Shown in pieces: positions 27,922-37,278 of a stretch of DNA of 64,000 bases. Position 1 is the stretch's first letter; the number at the start of each line of letters is the position of its first letter. The notes beneath the pieces were generated by a model. The model searched no databases. It saw nothing but the letters and a program-made list of their open reading frames with translations, and was not told where the DNA came from. The stretch spans positions 1 through 64,000 of the forward strand of contig NZ_AUCB01000026.1 of the NCBI RefSeq assembly GCF_000429545.1, in the 5' to 3' direction. Source of the DNA: Arenibacter certesii DSM 19833. Lineage in GTDB: Bacteria; Bacteroidota; Bacteroidia; Flavobacteriales; Flavobacteriaceae. A program made the position numbers and the translations under genes.

Positions 27922-28992
27922 ATGAATAAAGTTAAAATGGCAACAAAATCATTAAAGGCAAGACAAGATGAACTTGCTATAGGGAACAAGCAGCTAGAAA
28001 TTCTTAATGGAGGGCCTTTTAAGGAAGGGGAATTACCTTATTTTAAGGATAAAATAGACCAGATTGGAAGATTTCCATTGCGCCCCAATAAATTAGAAAT
28101 CCTTCAAATCAATGTAGGATATATGTGCAATCAGGTCTGTGAACATTGCCATGTAGATGCAGGTCCGGATAGGAAAGAAATTATGACCAAAGAAACCATG
28201 GCACTTTGTTTGGAAGTAATAAAAAATACCGGTGCCCACACCTTGGACCTTACTGGAGGAGCACCCGAAATGAACCCTAATTTTAGATGGTTTGTAGAGG
28301 AAGCATCTAAACTAGGGATAAAAGATTTTATTGTACGGTCTAACTTAACCATCATCCGTGCAAATAAAAAATATTATGACCTACCTCAGTTTTTTAAAAA
28401 ACACAATGTCCACGTAATTTCTTCTATGCCTCATTACACTAGGGGAAAAACAGATAAGCAAAGGGGAGACGGAGTATTTGATAAGTCCATTCAGGCCCTA
28501 AAGGATTTGAATGCAGTTGGTTATGGTATGGAAAACAGTCCTCTTAAATTAGATTTGGTCTATAATCCTTCTGGTGCCTTCTTGCCCGGTAACCAAGAAG
28601 CCATGGAGCGCGACTTTAAAAAGGCCTTAAAAGAAGATTTTGATATCAGTTTTCATCAGCTATTTGCTATTACTAATTTGCCCATAGCACGTTTCTTAGA
28701 CTATCTTATTGCTTCAGAAAATTATGAGGATTATATGTATTCCTTGGTTGAAGCGTACAATCCTGTAGCAGTTGCCAATGTAATGTGTACTAATACCATT
28801 TCTGTAAGTTGGGACGGATGGTTGTACGATTGTGATTTTAATCAAATGCTAGGTTTAAAAGTGGCTAGTACCGTAAAACATATTAAAGAGTATAATGAAG
28901 TTATCCTTAACAATAGGGAGATCATTATTTCACAACATTGTTACGGTTGTACTGCCGGTGCAGGCAGTAGTTGCCAAGGAAACGTTATATAA
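27922..28992 (+). CDS. arsS: Arsenosugar biosynthesis radical SAM protein ArsS
   Basis: A 356-residue radical SAM enzyme. MCNQVCEHCHVDAGPDRKE contains the CxxxCxxC iron-sulfur motif, followed by LDLTGGAPEMNPNFRWFVEEA (SAM-binding GGE-like element as GGA). The C-terminal region carries extra cysteines: NVMCTNTISVSWDGWLYDCDF and QHCYGCTAGAGSSCQG, matching the ArsS C-terminal auxiliary domain, where some members have selenocysteine. ArsS acts with the arsenic methyltransferase ArsM to attach a 5-deoxyadenosyl group and form arsenosugars. No arsM is visible in this window. It is the third gene of the arsenic-linked set. An alternative start five codons in (27937) is possible. Confidence 0.88.
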   Translation: MNKVKMATKSLKARQDELAIGNKQLEILNGGPFKEGELPYFKDKIDQIGRFPLRPNKLEILQINVGYMCNQVCEHCHVDAGPDRKEIMTKETMALCLEVIKNTGAHTLDLTGGAPEMNPNFRWFVEEASKLGIKDFIVRSNLTIIRANKKYYDLPQFFKKHNVHVISSMPHYTRGKTDKQRGDGVFDKSIQALKDLNAVGYGMENSPLKLDLVYNPSGAFLPGNQEAMERDFKKALKEDFDISFHQLFAITNLPIARFLDYLIASENYEDYMYSLVEAYNPVAVANVMCTNTISVSWDGWLYDCDFNQMLGLKVASTVKHIKEYNEVILNNREIIISQHCYGCTAGAGSSCQGNVI

Positions 28993-29030
28993 AGGATTTT
29001 TAAGAAGTAGTTTTCCTATTATATATGAGG

Positions 29031-29067
29031 AGTCCTAATAAACTGTATGGTCTGTTAGGGCTCTTTA
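29031..29067 (+). terminator. Possible weak terminator after arsS
   Basis: AGTCCTAA (29031-29038) pairs with TTAGGGCT (29055-29062) with one G-T pair, a 16-nt loop and a short T-rich tail. Weak compared with other terminators here. Confidence 0.4.
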
Positions 29068-29197
29068 TGATAAGTCTATATTCTAGATTGGGTGTTTCAA
29101 CGAAAATAATGTTACTTTTAACATACCACTTTTAATATTTCTTCCCATGTGGAGTTAGGGTAACAAACTTAGAGGTCTGTTTACCAAAAACCCAACT

Positions 29198-29812
29198 ATG
29201 AAGAACCAAATTAAACGGCTTGCCACAATAAATAGAATCCAATCTACGGGATTGGAACTTTTCTATCAAAAAGGATTTTACAATACCAGTTTAGACGATA
29301 TATTAAAAAAACTATCTCTTTCCAAAGGTGCTTTTTACTATCATTTTCAATCCAAGGAGGAATTCTTTATAAGTATCGCACAGACGCTATTATTTAGAAA
29401 AGTATACCTGGATCTTATAGCACCGATTGAAGGAAAGGAAGACCCCTTAGATACTATTATCCAGTGTCTGGATACTAATTTAGAAACTGCAGAGAATAAC
29501 TTTTTGGATTATGGATTTATACTGGGGAATTTTATTACAGAGTTTAATGGTAAAAATCCAGAGGTTATGACCTATCTACAAGATATTTTAACGGTATGGG
29601 AAGTTAATCTGGTAACTATTCTACAGAAAGGAAAAACCGATGGTTATATCAGTAGACATGTGGATAGTGAAGCTCTTGCCTCTTTTATAATTTCCTCCTA
29701 TATGGGGGTACGTACTTTAATGGTAGAGAAAAAAAATAAGCGACTTAGGTATAAATATATACAACAGTTACGACAATATTTTAAAACAATGGACAGTAGG
29801 GCTACCGTTTAG
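29198..29812 (+). CDS. TetR/AcrR-family transcriptional regulator
   Basis: A 204-residue protein with the TetR N-terminal DNA-binding domain (about 8-60): IQSTGLELFYQKGFYNTSLDDI followed by LSLSKGAFYYHFQSKEEFF, the classic recognition helix region. The C-terminal ~140 residues are an all-helical ligand/dimer domain with no identifiable ligand. It is downstream of arsS on the same strand by 205 bp and ends 1 bp before the convergent GT9 gene. It might regulate the neighbouring set, but no operator was found. Confidence 0.88.
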   Translation: MKNQIKRLATINRIQSTGLELFYQKGFYNTSLDDILKKLSLSKGAFYYHFQSKEEFFISIAQTLLFRKVYLDLIAPIEGKEDPLDTIIQCLDTNLETAENNFLDYGFILGNFITEFNGKNPEVMTYLQDILTVWEVNLVTILQKGKTDGYISRHVDSEALASFIISSYMGVRTLMVEKKNKRLRYKYIQQLRQYFKTMDSRATV

Positions 29813-29813
29813 C

Positions 29814-30875
29814 TTATTGTACTTTTAATATTTCCAAGGCTTTACCTAATACCAACTCTGGTGAAATGCTTCTCATAGCATTCTCATAGCCAGATGGAAA
29901 TTTATTTCCGTATACCGAGGTTGGGATCAGGGGATATTTTTCTCTGTCTGAAACCAGTACATTTTCTCCTTGACCAAAGGGATAAAATCCTGCGTAGGGA
30001 TGAGTAACTCCCCATAAGGTGATACAAGGTACCCCAAACATGGCCGACAAATGTGCATTGCCACTATCCATAGCTATCATCAGCTTCAATTGTGAGATAA
30101 CAGCCAGTTCTTCCTTAAAGGGAATTTTACCTACCAGATTAAGACAATTTTCATATTTATCTTCCCAGATTGCCAATTTTGTCCGTTCCATTTCTCCTCC
30201 TCCAAAGAGTAAAATATGAAACAAACCAGCACTATTTAACCCAGCAACCACTTTCTCCATCAAATCCAAGGGATACATTTTACCATCAAATGCAGCGAAT
30301 GGAGCAATACCTATCCATTGCTTTGTGGTATCCTTTATCACCATTTGAGTTTTAGAAGAAATCCTTCGTATTGGAAGTAAATTAACCTCTTCTAAAGGTA
30401 CTGGAAACCCGAGCGTTGAAAAAACATCGGCATAGCGCTGATGCGTAGTTTTTAAAGGTTTAAATACTTTCTTGGAAAGAGAGGTCAACGCCCCTTTTTC
30501 TGTCCTTCCTTTATCTATTTGTACAAAACGAGTAGCTCCCATTGCAAAAAAAGCCCTTAGGACATTACTACGCATCACATTATGCAAATCGGCAACTACA
30601 TCTATCTGCAGTAATTTTAATTCGTTATATAGCCTCCATAGGCCTAGAACACCCTTATGTTTACCCTTTACATCGGCTTCAAAAACCGTTAGCCTAGGAA
30701 GACCCTCAAAAATAGGTTTAAAAAATCCTTTGGTAAGAACTGTTATTCTAGTATTGGGATAGTGCTGAAGCAGACCAGCTATAATAGGAACAGTCATGGC
30801 AACATCTCCCATAGCAGACATCCTAATGACCAATATGTGGACTTCCTGTGAATGTAAATTTTTACCGGTATCCAT
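29814..30875 (-). CDS. Glycosyltransferase family 9 (heptosyltransferase-like)
   Basis: A 353-residue GT-B protein. LVIRMSAMGDVAMTVPIIAGL is the N-terminal heptosyltransferase motif, ADLHNVMRSN the mid-domain block, and MIAMDSGNAHLSAMFGVPCITLWG the conserved D(S/T)G..H.A sugar-nucleotide site. It is likely to add a sugar to LPS core on the cytoplasmic side of the inner membrane. It is downstream of DUF4254 by 58 bp and of DUF6427, an arrangement I recognise from other Flavobacteriaceae. Acceptor and donor are unknown. Confidence 0.9.
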   Translation of the reverse strand: MDTGKNLHSQEVHILVIRMSAMGDVAMTVPIIAGLLQHYPNTRITVLTKGFFKPIFEGLPRLTVFEADVKGKHKGVLGLWRLYNELKLLQIDVVADLHNVMRSNVLRAFFAMGATRFVQIDKGRTEKGALTSLSKKVFKPLKTTHQRYADVFSTLGFPVPLEEVNLLPIRRISSKTQMVIKDTTKQWIGIAPFAAFDGKMYPLDLMEKVVAGLNSAGLFHILLFGGGEMERTKLAIWEDKYENCLNLVGKIPFKEELAVISQLKLMIAMDSGNAHLSAMFGVPCITLWGVTHPYAGFYPFGQGENVLVSDREKYPLIPTSVYGNKFPSGYENAMRSISPELVLGKALEILKVQ

Positions 30876-30933
30876 ACCTTCGTTAGGATTTTTTAAAAAA
30901 ATTGTGATTATCTCTAGATAACCAAGGGATGCC

Positions 30934-31536
30934 TTAGTTCTTTTTTCGAAGTACCGGATTTAATTCATCGTCATTATACATTTTCATCTGCTTATAGACT
31001 TTCATGTATTTTTTTCCGGATTCAATATCAGCTAACAACTGGTTTATGGCCGTAAAAAGATCTTTTCTTTGTTCTAGTAGAATGTTAAGTTTTGCCTGGC
31101 ATTTTTCTATATGTTCTGGAGATGCATCAGTTCTGTTTACTTCCTCCTGCATATGATATATTTTAAGTGCTAAAATAGATAACCTGTCTATAGCCCAAGC
31201 CGGACTTTCGGTATTTATAGTAGCCTCTTCTGCTTTGGTAACGGATTGATATTTATTTAGAAAATAACTATCTATATATTCCACTAAATCTGTTCTATCC
31301 TGATTACTAGCATCAATTTTTCTTTTCAACTTAAGGGCTGCTACCGGATCAATATTAGGATCTCTAATAATATCCTCATAATGCCATTGAACTGTGTCTA
31401 TCCAATTTTTTCTATATAGCAGGTGGGCAATGTCATCTTTAGGATATGGATTGGTGAAAACTTGATCCACATTATCCTCTATATGATATTTATCAATACT
31501 CTCATTAAATATTTTAAAAGCAAACTCACTAAACAT
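30934..31536 (-). CDS. DUF4254 domain-containing protein
   Basis: A 200-residue, mostly helical, soluble protein of the DUF4254 family. Recognisable blocks are NLAHLLYRKNWIDTVQWHYEDIIRDP-like (here DIAHLLYRKNWIDTVQWHYE) and INQLLADIESGKKYMKVYKQ near the C-terminus. Function is unknown. Its constant pairing with a GT9 glycosyltransferase points to LPS or another glycan. An exact -7 box immediately upstream suggests it starts its own transcript with the GT9 gene. Confidence 0.85.
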   Translation of the reverse strand: MFSEFAFKIFNESIDKYHIEDNVDQVFTNPYPKDDIAHLLYRKNWIDTVQWHYEDIIRDPNIDPVAALKLKRKIDASNQDRTDLVEYIDSYFLNKYQSVTKAEEATINTESPAWAIDRLSILALKIYHMQEEVNRTDASPEHIEKCQAKLNILLEQRKDLFTAINQLLADIESGKKYMKVYKQMKMYNDDELNPVLRKKN

Positions 31537-31554
31537 AGTCTTATCTTTTATTTA

Positions 31555-31562
31555 CAAATATA
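31555..31562 (-). promoter_or_regulatory. -7 promoter element for DUF4254-GT9
   Basis: TATATTTG on the minus strand is an exact TAnnTTTG match, 18 bp before the DUF4254 ATG and inside the short gap after DUF6427. Confidence 0.55.
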
Positions 31563-31575
31563 CCTTTAATTTAAT

Positions 31576-32508
31576 TTAAAAGATCCGAGACAACAGAACA
31601 ATAAATGGTAGCACAATAACTGAAATTAGTACCAATTCCTTTACTCTATCTTTTTTTATGGTTTCTAAATAGGTAGTCATGAAAACCACTGAAGGGAAAA
31701 ACGTAAGCATAATTGGATGGTGTTCAGAAGAAGATTTAAAAAGGAAAATTACCAAGCCTACAAGAAATAAGTATAGCACCAACCGCATGCTCATTAGCCA
31801 ATTTAAGCCAACGTTACCTAACCTAATATAACTGATTAAACCGCTCAATAGCACTATGAATACATAAAGAAATAAATAGGCAACATTTTCAAAATCATTA
31901 AAATAAGAAGGTGTTATTACCATATTAAAGACATAATGATCAGAAAGAAAATAAGGATCTTTTAATAACACCAGAATAGCCAGTGTAATTATAGACATCG
32001 CAATTATTGCCACAAATGGAATAAGCCAATTACGAATATTTTTAGCCTGATAAAAATAGATAGCAACAAAAACAAGCAGTAGATAAAGTAAGGCCCAATC
32101 GTAAAACAAGCTGGCTATTAAAATCCATACGGAAGCGTCAAATATTTTAAGTTTTACCTCTTTAAAGGATCGTAAGCTCAACAATCTTCTTACCGCCAAT
32201 AAAATAAAGAAACTACAGAAAATAGCATCGGAATCTAGTAATACCCTTGGGAAAAACACGATAAGAAGGGTGTAAAATAAAATAGATAAAGAATTAGATC
32301 CCGTAATTTTATTTCTGTTGGTTATAAAATTTACTAGGAATATACTCAGCATTAAACAGCCCAAAATCACGGATTGTTCAAATAGCTGATCCACAGTATA
32401 GGTCTGTTGGAACATCACTAAATGCACAAACCAATAGAAGACAAAAAGGAATACAAGGAGTATTATATAATTAATTGGCTTTGTTTTCCCAAAAATGCTT
32501 GAAATCAT
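31576..32508 (-). CDS. DUF6427-like polytopic membrane protein
   Basis: A 310-residue integral membrane protein with about nine or ten hydrophobic segments throughout and very few charged residues. It resembles the DUF6427 family of Bacteroidota, found next to DUF4254 and GT9 genes. A role as an envelope-glycan membrane component is possible, but no motif identifies an activity. It is 39 bp upstream of DUF4254 on the same strand and divergent from the small gene at 32547 across a 38-bp gap. Confidence 0.7.
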   Translation of the reverse strand: MISSIFGKTKPINYIILLVFLFVFYWFVHLVMFQQTYTVDQLFEQSVILGCLMLSIFLVNFITNRNKITGSNSLSILFYTLLIVFFPRVLLDSDAIFCSFFILLAVRRLLSLRSFKEVKLKIFDASVWILIASLFYDWALLYLLLVFVAIYFYQAKNIRNWLIPFVAIIAMSIITLAILVLLKDPYFLSDHYVFNMVITPSYFNDFENVAYLFLYVFIVLLSGLISYIRLGNVGLNWLMSMRLVLYLFLVGLVIFLFKSSSEHHPIMLTFFPSVVFMTTYLETIKKDRVKELVLISVIVLPFIVLLSRIF

Positions 32509-32520
32509 TCTAGTTTTTTA

Positions 32521-32528
32521 TATTTTTG
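32521..32528 (+). promoter_or_regulatory. -7 promoter element for small membrane protein
   Basis: TATTTTTG is an exact TAnnTTTG match located 18 bp before the ATG at 32547. Confidence 0.6.
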
Positions 32529-32546
32529 TAGGTAAATATAATTAAG

Positions 32547-32768
32547 ATGAATACATTTTTTTACGGTATCGAGGATTTATTTGTAAATGTGCTACTTGCA
32601 CCACTTGATGCCTTACGTTCTATGGAAAGCTGGTGGGCAGCTAATACATTGAATTGGGTTTTCATATTGATCGGTTTTGTAGCCTTCGTATACTGGATGT
32701 TACAACTAAAAAATTATAATGATAGCGGTGAAGAAAATAAGGAAATTACTGCACATGATTACCTTTAA
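32547..32768 (+). CDS. Small single-span membrane protein (DUF6341-like)
   Basis: A 73-residue protein with an amphipathic N-terminus (FFYGIEDLFVNVLLAPLDALR), one membrane span (about 35-53, NWVFILIGFVAFVYWML) and a charged acidic tail. Similar short Flavobacteriaceae proteins have been misannotated as uracil phosphoribosyltransferase. No such domain is present. It is divergent from DUF6427. Both an exact -7 box and a strong terminator frame it, so it is an expressed gene. Function is unknown. Confidence 0.7.
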   Translation: MNTFFYGIEDLFVNVLLAPLDALRSMESWWAANTLNWVFILIGFVAFVYWMLQLKNYNDSGEENKEITAHDYL

Positions 32769-32796
32769 ATTGCCGGTAAGAAACCAAACCCAAAAT

Positions 32797-32826
32797 AAAA
32801 AAAGATTGCTTTCGCAATCTTTTTTT
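32797..32826. terminator. Bidirectional terminator
   Basis: AAAAAAAGATTGC/GCAATCTTTTTTT is a perfect 13-bp stem (32797-32809 with 32814-32826) with a 4-nt TTTC loop. It lies between the convergent small membrane protein and LysE genes and has A/T tails on both sides. Confidence 0.92.
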
Positions 32827-33490
32827 ATTCCCTAATAAGTTCTATACCCTGCTCAATGTTAAGTTTATCCTTGGGCAAAAATCCTTTTACAATTAGTACA
32901 ACTCCACAAAGAATTAGAATAATACCTAGCCCTTTCTTAACCAGATGAATTCTTCTTTTGGTTAATTTTCTACGCAATTGCTTTGCTAGAAGTATTTTAA
33001 AAATATCTGTAATAAAATAAGCACCTATCATGGCTCCAAAGAAAGTCCATATCCTTTTAGGATCATTATCCAAACTAGGCCCTACCACAATAATAATCCC
33101 AAGCCAAAACACCAAAACGCCAATATTGATGAAGTTTAGTAAAAAGCCTTTTACAAAAAGACTTAAGTAATCTCCTTTGGTAACCCTTATTTTTTCTACG
33201 GAATGTTTGGACTCCTTCTTTAGAACATTCGTAAGTCCGTAGATCAATAGTATAACGCCACCAAATACATACAGACCAGGCTGGTTACTTAAATTTTCCA
33301 ACAACTGAAAACTACTGAAATAGGCTACCGTAATAAAAATAACATCAGCAATTATTACTCCAAAATCAAAACAGAGAGCGGCTCTAAATCCTTTAATAGC
33401 ACTAGTTTCCAGTAATACAAAAAACACAGGACCTATCATAAAACTCAGTAAAAAGCCTAATGGTATTGCCGCCTGTACATCTTCAATCAT
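32825..33490 (-). CDS. LysE-family translocator
   Basis: A 221-residue protein with six membrane segments and the LysE/RhtB N-terminal signature (IPLGFLLSFMIGPVFFVLLETS, GxxxGP). The family exports amino acids or related small molecules across the inner membrane by proton exchange. The substrate cannot be read from sequence. Its stop overlaps the right arm of the bidirectional terminator. Confidence 0.88.
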   Translation of the reverse strand: MIEDVQAAIPLGFLLSFMIGPVFFVLLETSAIKGFRAALCFDFGVIIADVIFITVAYFSSFQLLENLSNQPGLYVFGGVILLIYGLTNVLKKESKHSVEKIRVTKGDYLSLFVKGFLLNFINIGVLVFWLGIIIVVGPSLDNDPKRIWTFFGAMIGAYFITDIFKILLAKQLRRKLTKRRIHLVKKGLGIILILCGVVLIVKGFLPKDKLNIEQGIELIRE

Positions 33491-33580
33491 ACAATTTATT
33501 TAACACCCTGGGAATTGGTACCCTGGTAATAGGGTTATGTGGTTATACTTACGTTACTATTCAATTTTAAAAAACGGTTA

Positions 33581-34267
33581 CTATTTCATTCGGGTGATTT
33601 TTCCGCCAAAAATTGTTTTCTCTTCCATTCTAGACGGATTGCCATAAACCATTACTTCCCCACCTGCTTTTACACTTGCTTGAACGTAATCTGTTGCAAA
33701 AATTTCTGCTCTGGAACCTGCGTTTACGTTAACGGTACTGAATTTCGTTTTAAACTCCTTTCCATTATAAATACCACCCGTGTTTATTTGAACATCCTGG
33801 TTATGCGAGCTGCCAACCGCAGTTATCATACCACCCATTACGCTTTTTATTAATAGCTGTTCTACATTGGCATTTATAACCAACTCGCCTCCCTCCTGCG
33901 CCTTAAGCTCTAAAACCTTTTGTTTTACTGCTTCTTTAGAAGTAATCCTAGCATCCTCATTTGTATCTATTACCAACAAGTCATCTGAATAGAACAGATC
34001 CACAAAGGTTCTATATCCACTAAACAACTTATTAATTTCCATACGTATTTTAAGGACTCCTCCATTGTTAATTATAACAACATTATTGGTATTGACTCCG
34101 GTTATTACCGCCTTATTCTCATTAGATCTAATAAGGTTAATAGACAGGCCATCAAAAGCTTTTACTTCCTTAAAAGTACTGAGTTCCTGAACTAACTTCT
34201 CATTTTGTGCCCCTATGGGCAGTATCACGATTAGGCAGAACAGAATAATTGATATTTTTTGTTTCAT
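33581..34267 (-). CDS. Head-GIN domain (DUF2807) secreted protein
   Basis: A 228-residue protein with a signal peptide at 1-20 (ILFCLIVILPIGAQ) and a right-handed beta-structured DUF2807 domain rich in alternating hydrophobic strands (LKIRMEINKLF, GELVINANVEQLLIKSVMGG, DVQINTGGIYNGKEF). The family is called a putative autotransporter adhesin head domain, but is common in Bacteroidota as a stand-alone periplasmic or surface protein of unknown role. It is 180 bp downstream of rnr on the same strand. Confidence 0.85.
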   Translation of the reverse strand: MKQKISIILFCLIVILPIGAQNEKLVQELSTFKEVKAFDGLSINLIRSNENKAVITGVNTNNVVIINNGGVLKIRMEINKLFSGYRTFVDLFYSDDLLVIDTNEDARITSKEAVKQKVLELKAQEGGELVINANVEQLLIKSVMGGMITAVGSSHNQDVQINTGGIYNGKEFKTKFSTVNVNAGSRAEIFATDYVQASVKAGGEVMVYGNPSRMEEKTIFGGKITRMK

Positions 34268-34447
34268 TTGTTAAAAGCTATCGTTTTTATAAGAAGTGAA
34301 CTAATAAATTCCCTATAAAAACATTTATCTTTACTTACAATCTACTATTAAGTTAAGCAGAAACAATCCCTAAATTCTATTCATCTTTAGAGGTATTTCA
34401 GCTTAACACAATAGTAGTTTAAACAAAATTCATTCCAAAACGCAGAA

Positions 34448-36640
34448 CTAGTTCTTTTTCCCCAATAAGGAAAAATCCAAATGACGCTTAACTAGGTCGG
34501 TACTTTTAACCATAACGATCACCTCGTCTCCTAATTGATATGTCTTATTGGTTTTTTGACCAACAATAGCATACTCCTTTTCATCAAATGTATAGTAATC
34601 ATCCTTTATGTCTCTAATACGGATCATTCCTTCACATTTATTCTCTATAATCTCCACATAAAGGCCCCATTCCGTAACCCCAGAAATAACTCCTACAAAT
34701 TCGCGATCCTTATGGTCTTCCATAAATTTAATCTGCATGTATTTTATGGAATCTCTTTCGGCATTAGCGGCCAAACCTTCCATATTGGAAGAATGCTTAC
34801 ATTTTTCTTCGTATGTAGCTGCCTTAGCAGAATTACCACCATCCAAATAGTGTTGTAATAATCTATGTACCATAATATCTGGATACCTCCTAATTGGCGA
34901 AGTAAAATGGGTATAATAATCAAATGCCAATCCATAATGACCAATATTATCAACGGTATAAATGGCTTTGTTCATACTACGGATGGCCAAGGTATCAACC
35001 AAATTTTGTTCCTTTTTCCCTTTAACATCCTCTAGAAGTTGGTTTAAGGAACTGCTAATGGATTTTTTATCCTTAAAATTCAGTTTATGCCCGAAACGCG
35101 AAATTATTCCGTTTAAGGCCATTAATTTGTCCTCATCTGGTTCTGGGTGCACTCGGTATACAAAAGTTTTCTCTGGTTTTTGCTTACCTATAAACTGGGC
35201 TACTCTTCTATTGGCGAGTAGCATAAATTCCTCAATCAATTTATTGGCATCTTTGGACTCTTTAAAGTAAACACCTTCGGGTTCATTATTTTCATTCAAA
35301 TTAAAACGGACTTCTACCTTATCAAAAGAAATAGCGCCTTCCTTCATTCGTTCAGAACGCATAATCTTGGCAAGCCTATCCAGTGTTAATGTGGCTTGTA
35401 CCACTTCATCATCTACTGTATAAGCCTCATCCCTAATAGAAATCTCCTTACTTATATTTCCATCATGGGTTTCTATAATATACTGAGCTTCTTCATAAGA
35501 GAATCTTTCATTGGATTCAATAACCGTTCGTCCAAACCATTCTTTTTTAATTTTGGCATTAGTATCCAACTCAAAAACTGCAGAAAAGGTATATTTTTCT
35601 TCGTTCGGTCTTAGGGAACAAGCATTGTTAGACAACACTTCCGGTAACATAGGAACTACCCTGTCTACCAAATAAACAGAGGTTGCCCTATTATATGCTT
35701 CATCATCTAAGATGGTATCTGGCGTTAAGTAATGCGATACATCGGCAATATGGATTCCAATCTCATAATTTCCATTTTCTAGAACGGTAAAAGAAAGCGC
35801 ATCATCAAAATCCTTGGCATCCTTTGGATCAATAGTAAAAGTAAGGCTATCACGCATATCCCTTCTTTTCGCTATTTCCTCCTCTTTTATAGAAGTATCC
35901 ATTTTATTGGCAAACATCTCTACTTCTACTGGAAACTCGTGAGGTAATCCATATTCAGCTAAAATAGAATGAATTTCAGTATCGTGCTCACCTGGTTTAC
36001 CTAAAACTTGAATAATACTACCAAACGGTGAATCGGCATTGTCCGGCCACTCTTTAATTTCTACAATTACTTTATCCCCATCTTTAGCCGTAGATAACTT
36101 ATCTTTTGGAATAAAAATATCGGTATACATTCTATAATCCGTAGGGCGAACAAAGGCAAAATCTTTTTGCATATCCACGATTCCCACAAAAGAAGTTTTA
36201 AAACGAGATATTATCTTGGTAATCTCCCCTTCTAATTTTTTTCCTTTTCTTTTTGGAAAAATATAAACCTCTACCTCATCTTTATGAAAGGCTTTTTTTA
36301 GTTTATTGAATGGAACAAAAACATCGTCATCTATACCTTCAACTAGTATATAGGCATTACCCCTTCCTGTTATATCTACTTTTCCGTTATGATAGGTTTT
36401 GGTACTCGCAATAGCCTTATAATTCCCTTTTCCTTCTTCTTGGATCCTCCTTTTTTCCTTTAATTGGACTAAACGCTTTATTAGATTATTTCTATCGCTA
36501 GCATCCGTTATACCAATCTTAGCCGCTATTTGTTTATAGTTAAAGGTTTTTTGAGGTTCCTTTTCTAGAACAGTAAATATACCTTTGGTTATTTCGTTAT
36601 TTCTGTGATTTTTGATTTTCTTCTTACTTTTTGACATCAA
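34448..36640 (-). CDS. rnr: Ribonuclease R
   Basis: A 730-residue 3'-5' exoribonuclease that degrades structured RNA and mRNA fragments. In order: a basic N-terminus, a winged-helix domain (about 14-70), two cold-shock OB domains (about 75-230), and an RNB catalytic domain (about 260-590) with IDPKDAKDFDDALS giving the metal-binding aspartates and HFTSPIRRYPDIMVHRLL near its end. A C-terminal S1 domain (about 640-725, EFVGVISGVTEWGLYVEI) completes it. Either of two adjacent Met codons can be the start. It borders the candidate replication origin and is transcribed away from it. Confidence 0.97.
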   Translation of the reverse strand: MMSKSKKKIKNHRNNEITKGIFTVLEKEPQKTFNYKQIAAKIGITDASDRNNLIKRLVQLKEKRRIQEEGKGNYKAIASTKTYHNGKVDITGRGNAYILVEGIDDDVFVPFNKLKKAFHKDEVEVYIFPKRKGKKLEGEITKIISRFKTSFVGIVDMQKDFAFVRPTDYRMYTDIFIPKDKLSTAKDGDKVIVEIKEWPDNADSPFGSIIQVLGKPGEHDTEIHSILAEYGLPHEFPVEVEMFANKMDTSIKEEEIAKRRDMRDSLTFTIDPKDAKDFDDALSFTVLENGNYEIGIHIADVSHYLTPDTILDDEAYNRATSVYLVDRVVPMLPEVLSNNACSLRPNEEKYTFSAVFELDTNAKIKKEWFGRTVIESNERFSYEEAQYIIETHDGNISKEISIRDEAYTVDDEVVQATLTLDRLAKIMRSERMKEGAISFDKVEVRFNLNENNEPEGVYFKESKDANKLIEEFMLLANRRVAQFIGKQKPEKTFVYRVHPEPDEDKLMALNGIISRFGHKLNFKDKKSISSSLNQLLEDVKGKKEQNLVDTLAIRSMNKAIYTVDNIGHYGLAFDYYTHFTSPIRRYPDIMVHRLLQHYLDGGNSAKAATYEEKCKHSSNMEGLAANAERDSIKYMQIKFMEDHKDREFVGVISGVTEWGLYVEIIENKCEGMIRIRDIKDDYYTFDEKEYAIVGQKTNKTYQLGDEVIVMVKSTDLVKRHLDFSLLGKKN

Positions 36641-37278
36641 CTCTTTAATTTTTGGAAAATTACGAATTTATATCCATTGTCTTTCTATTCCGTTTTAGAA
36701 GTTAGAAATTCTTGTTATCAACATTTATAATATATATATATTTCTTTTTTCTAAAATTTAAAAAAAAATGCTTGTTATGATAGTGTGTTAATAGGGGACA
36801 TAATTATTTCACTTAATACTTGCTTCGAGTAGATTTGGAAGTTTATCGACATCTTATGGACTATTGATTTGTATATAAATCAATAGGTTGACTTAGTTAT
36901 CAACACTTATTGATAACCTTGTTGAACATGAAATTAGTGATAAGTAAAATTTAAATTACTGTTAATTACTTCTATTTAACGTTTGATATCTTTTAATGAT
37001 ATTTGAAAAGTAAATTATTAATCTTCCTTATTATTTTGTAAGGCAAAATTTAAATGGATTTTAAAAATTTTAAAGTTACTTTTTGTCGGTAGTTTATCAA
37101 CAATTAACACAATTTATTAAACCACTAAATAACAACAGCTTTACGTTTTTTCTTAATTAATGTTGTTAACAACCCAAATAACGTTGTGAAACCATAGGTA
37201 TTTGTACATTTGTACACCTCCATGTAGGTAGTAATAAACGTTTTAAACATTATATAATCTAAAATTAACTATAAAAGG
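36641..37278. other. oriC: Candidate replication origin region (oriC-like)
   Basis: A 638-bp AT-rich gene-free stretch lies between divergent rnr and rpiB. Exact DnaA-box-like TTATCAACA occurs at 36715-36723, 36897-36905 and 37094-37102, with near-matches TTATCGACA at 36843-36851, TATTGATAA (reverse) at 36908-36916 and TGTTGTTAA (reverse) at 37161-37169. Immediately right of the first box is a long A/T tract (36724-36768, including TATATATATATTT), a plausible unwinding element. Two parS-like sites lie 16-17 kb to the left. In many bacteria the origin is marked by clustered DnaA boxes, an AT-rich element and nearby parS. dnaA itself is not in the window. The rpiB promoter occupies the right end. 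Confidence 0.6.
37205..37212 (+). promoter_or_regulatory. -7 promoter element for rpiB
   Basis: TACATTTG is an exact TAnnTTTG match, with a TTG at 37184-37186 about 18 bp upstream in the -33 position. The leader would be about 60 nt. Confidence 0.6.
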
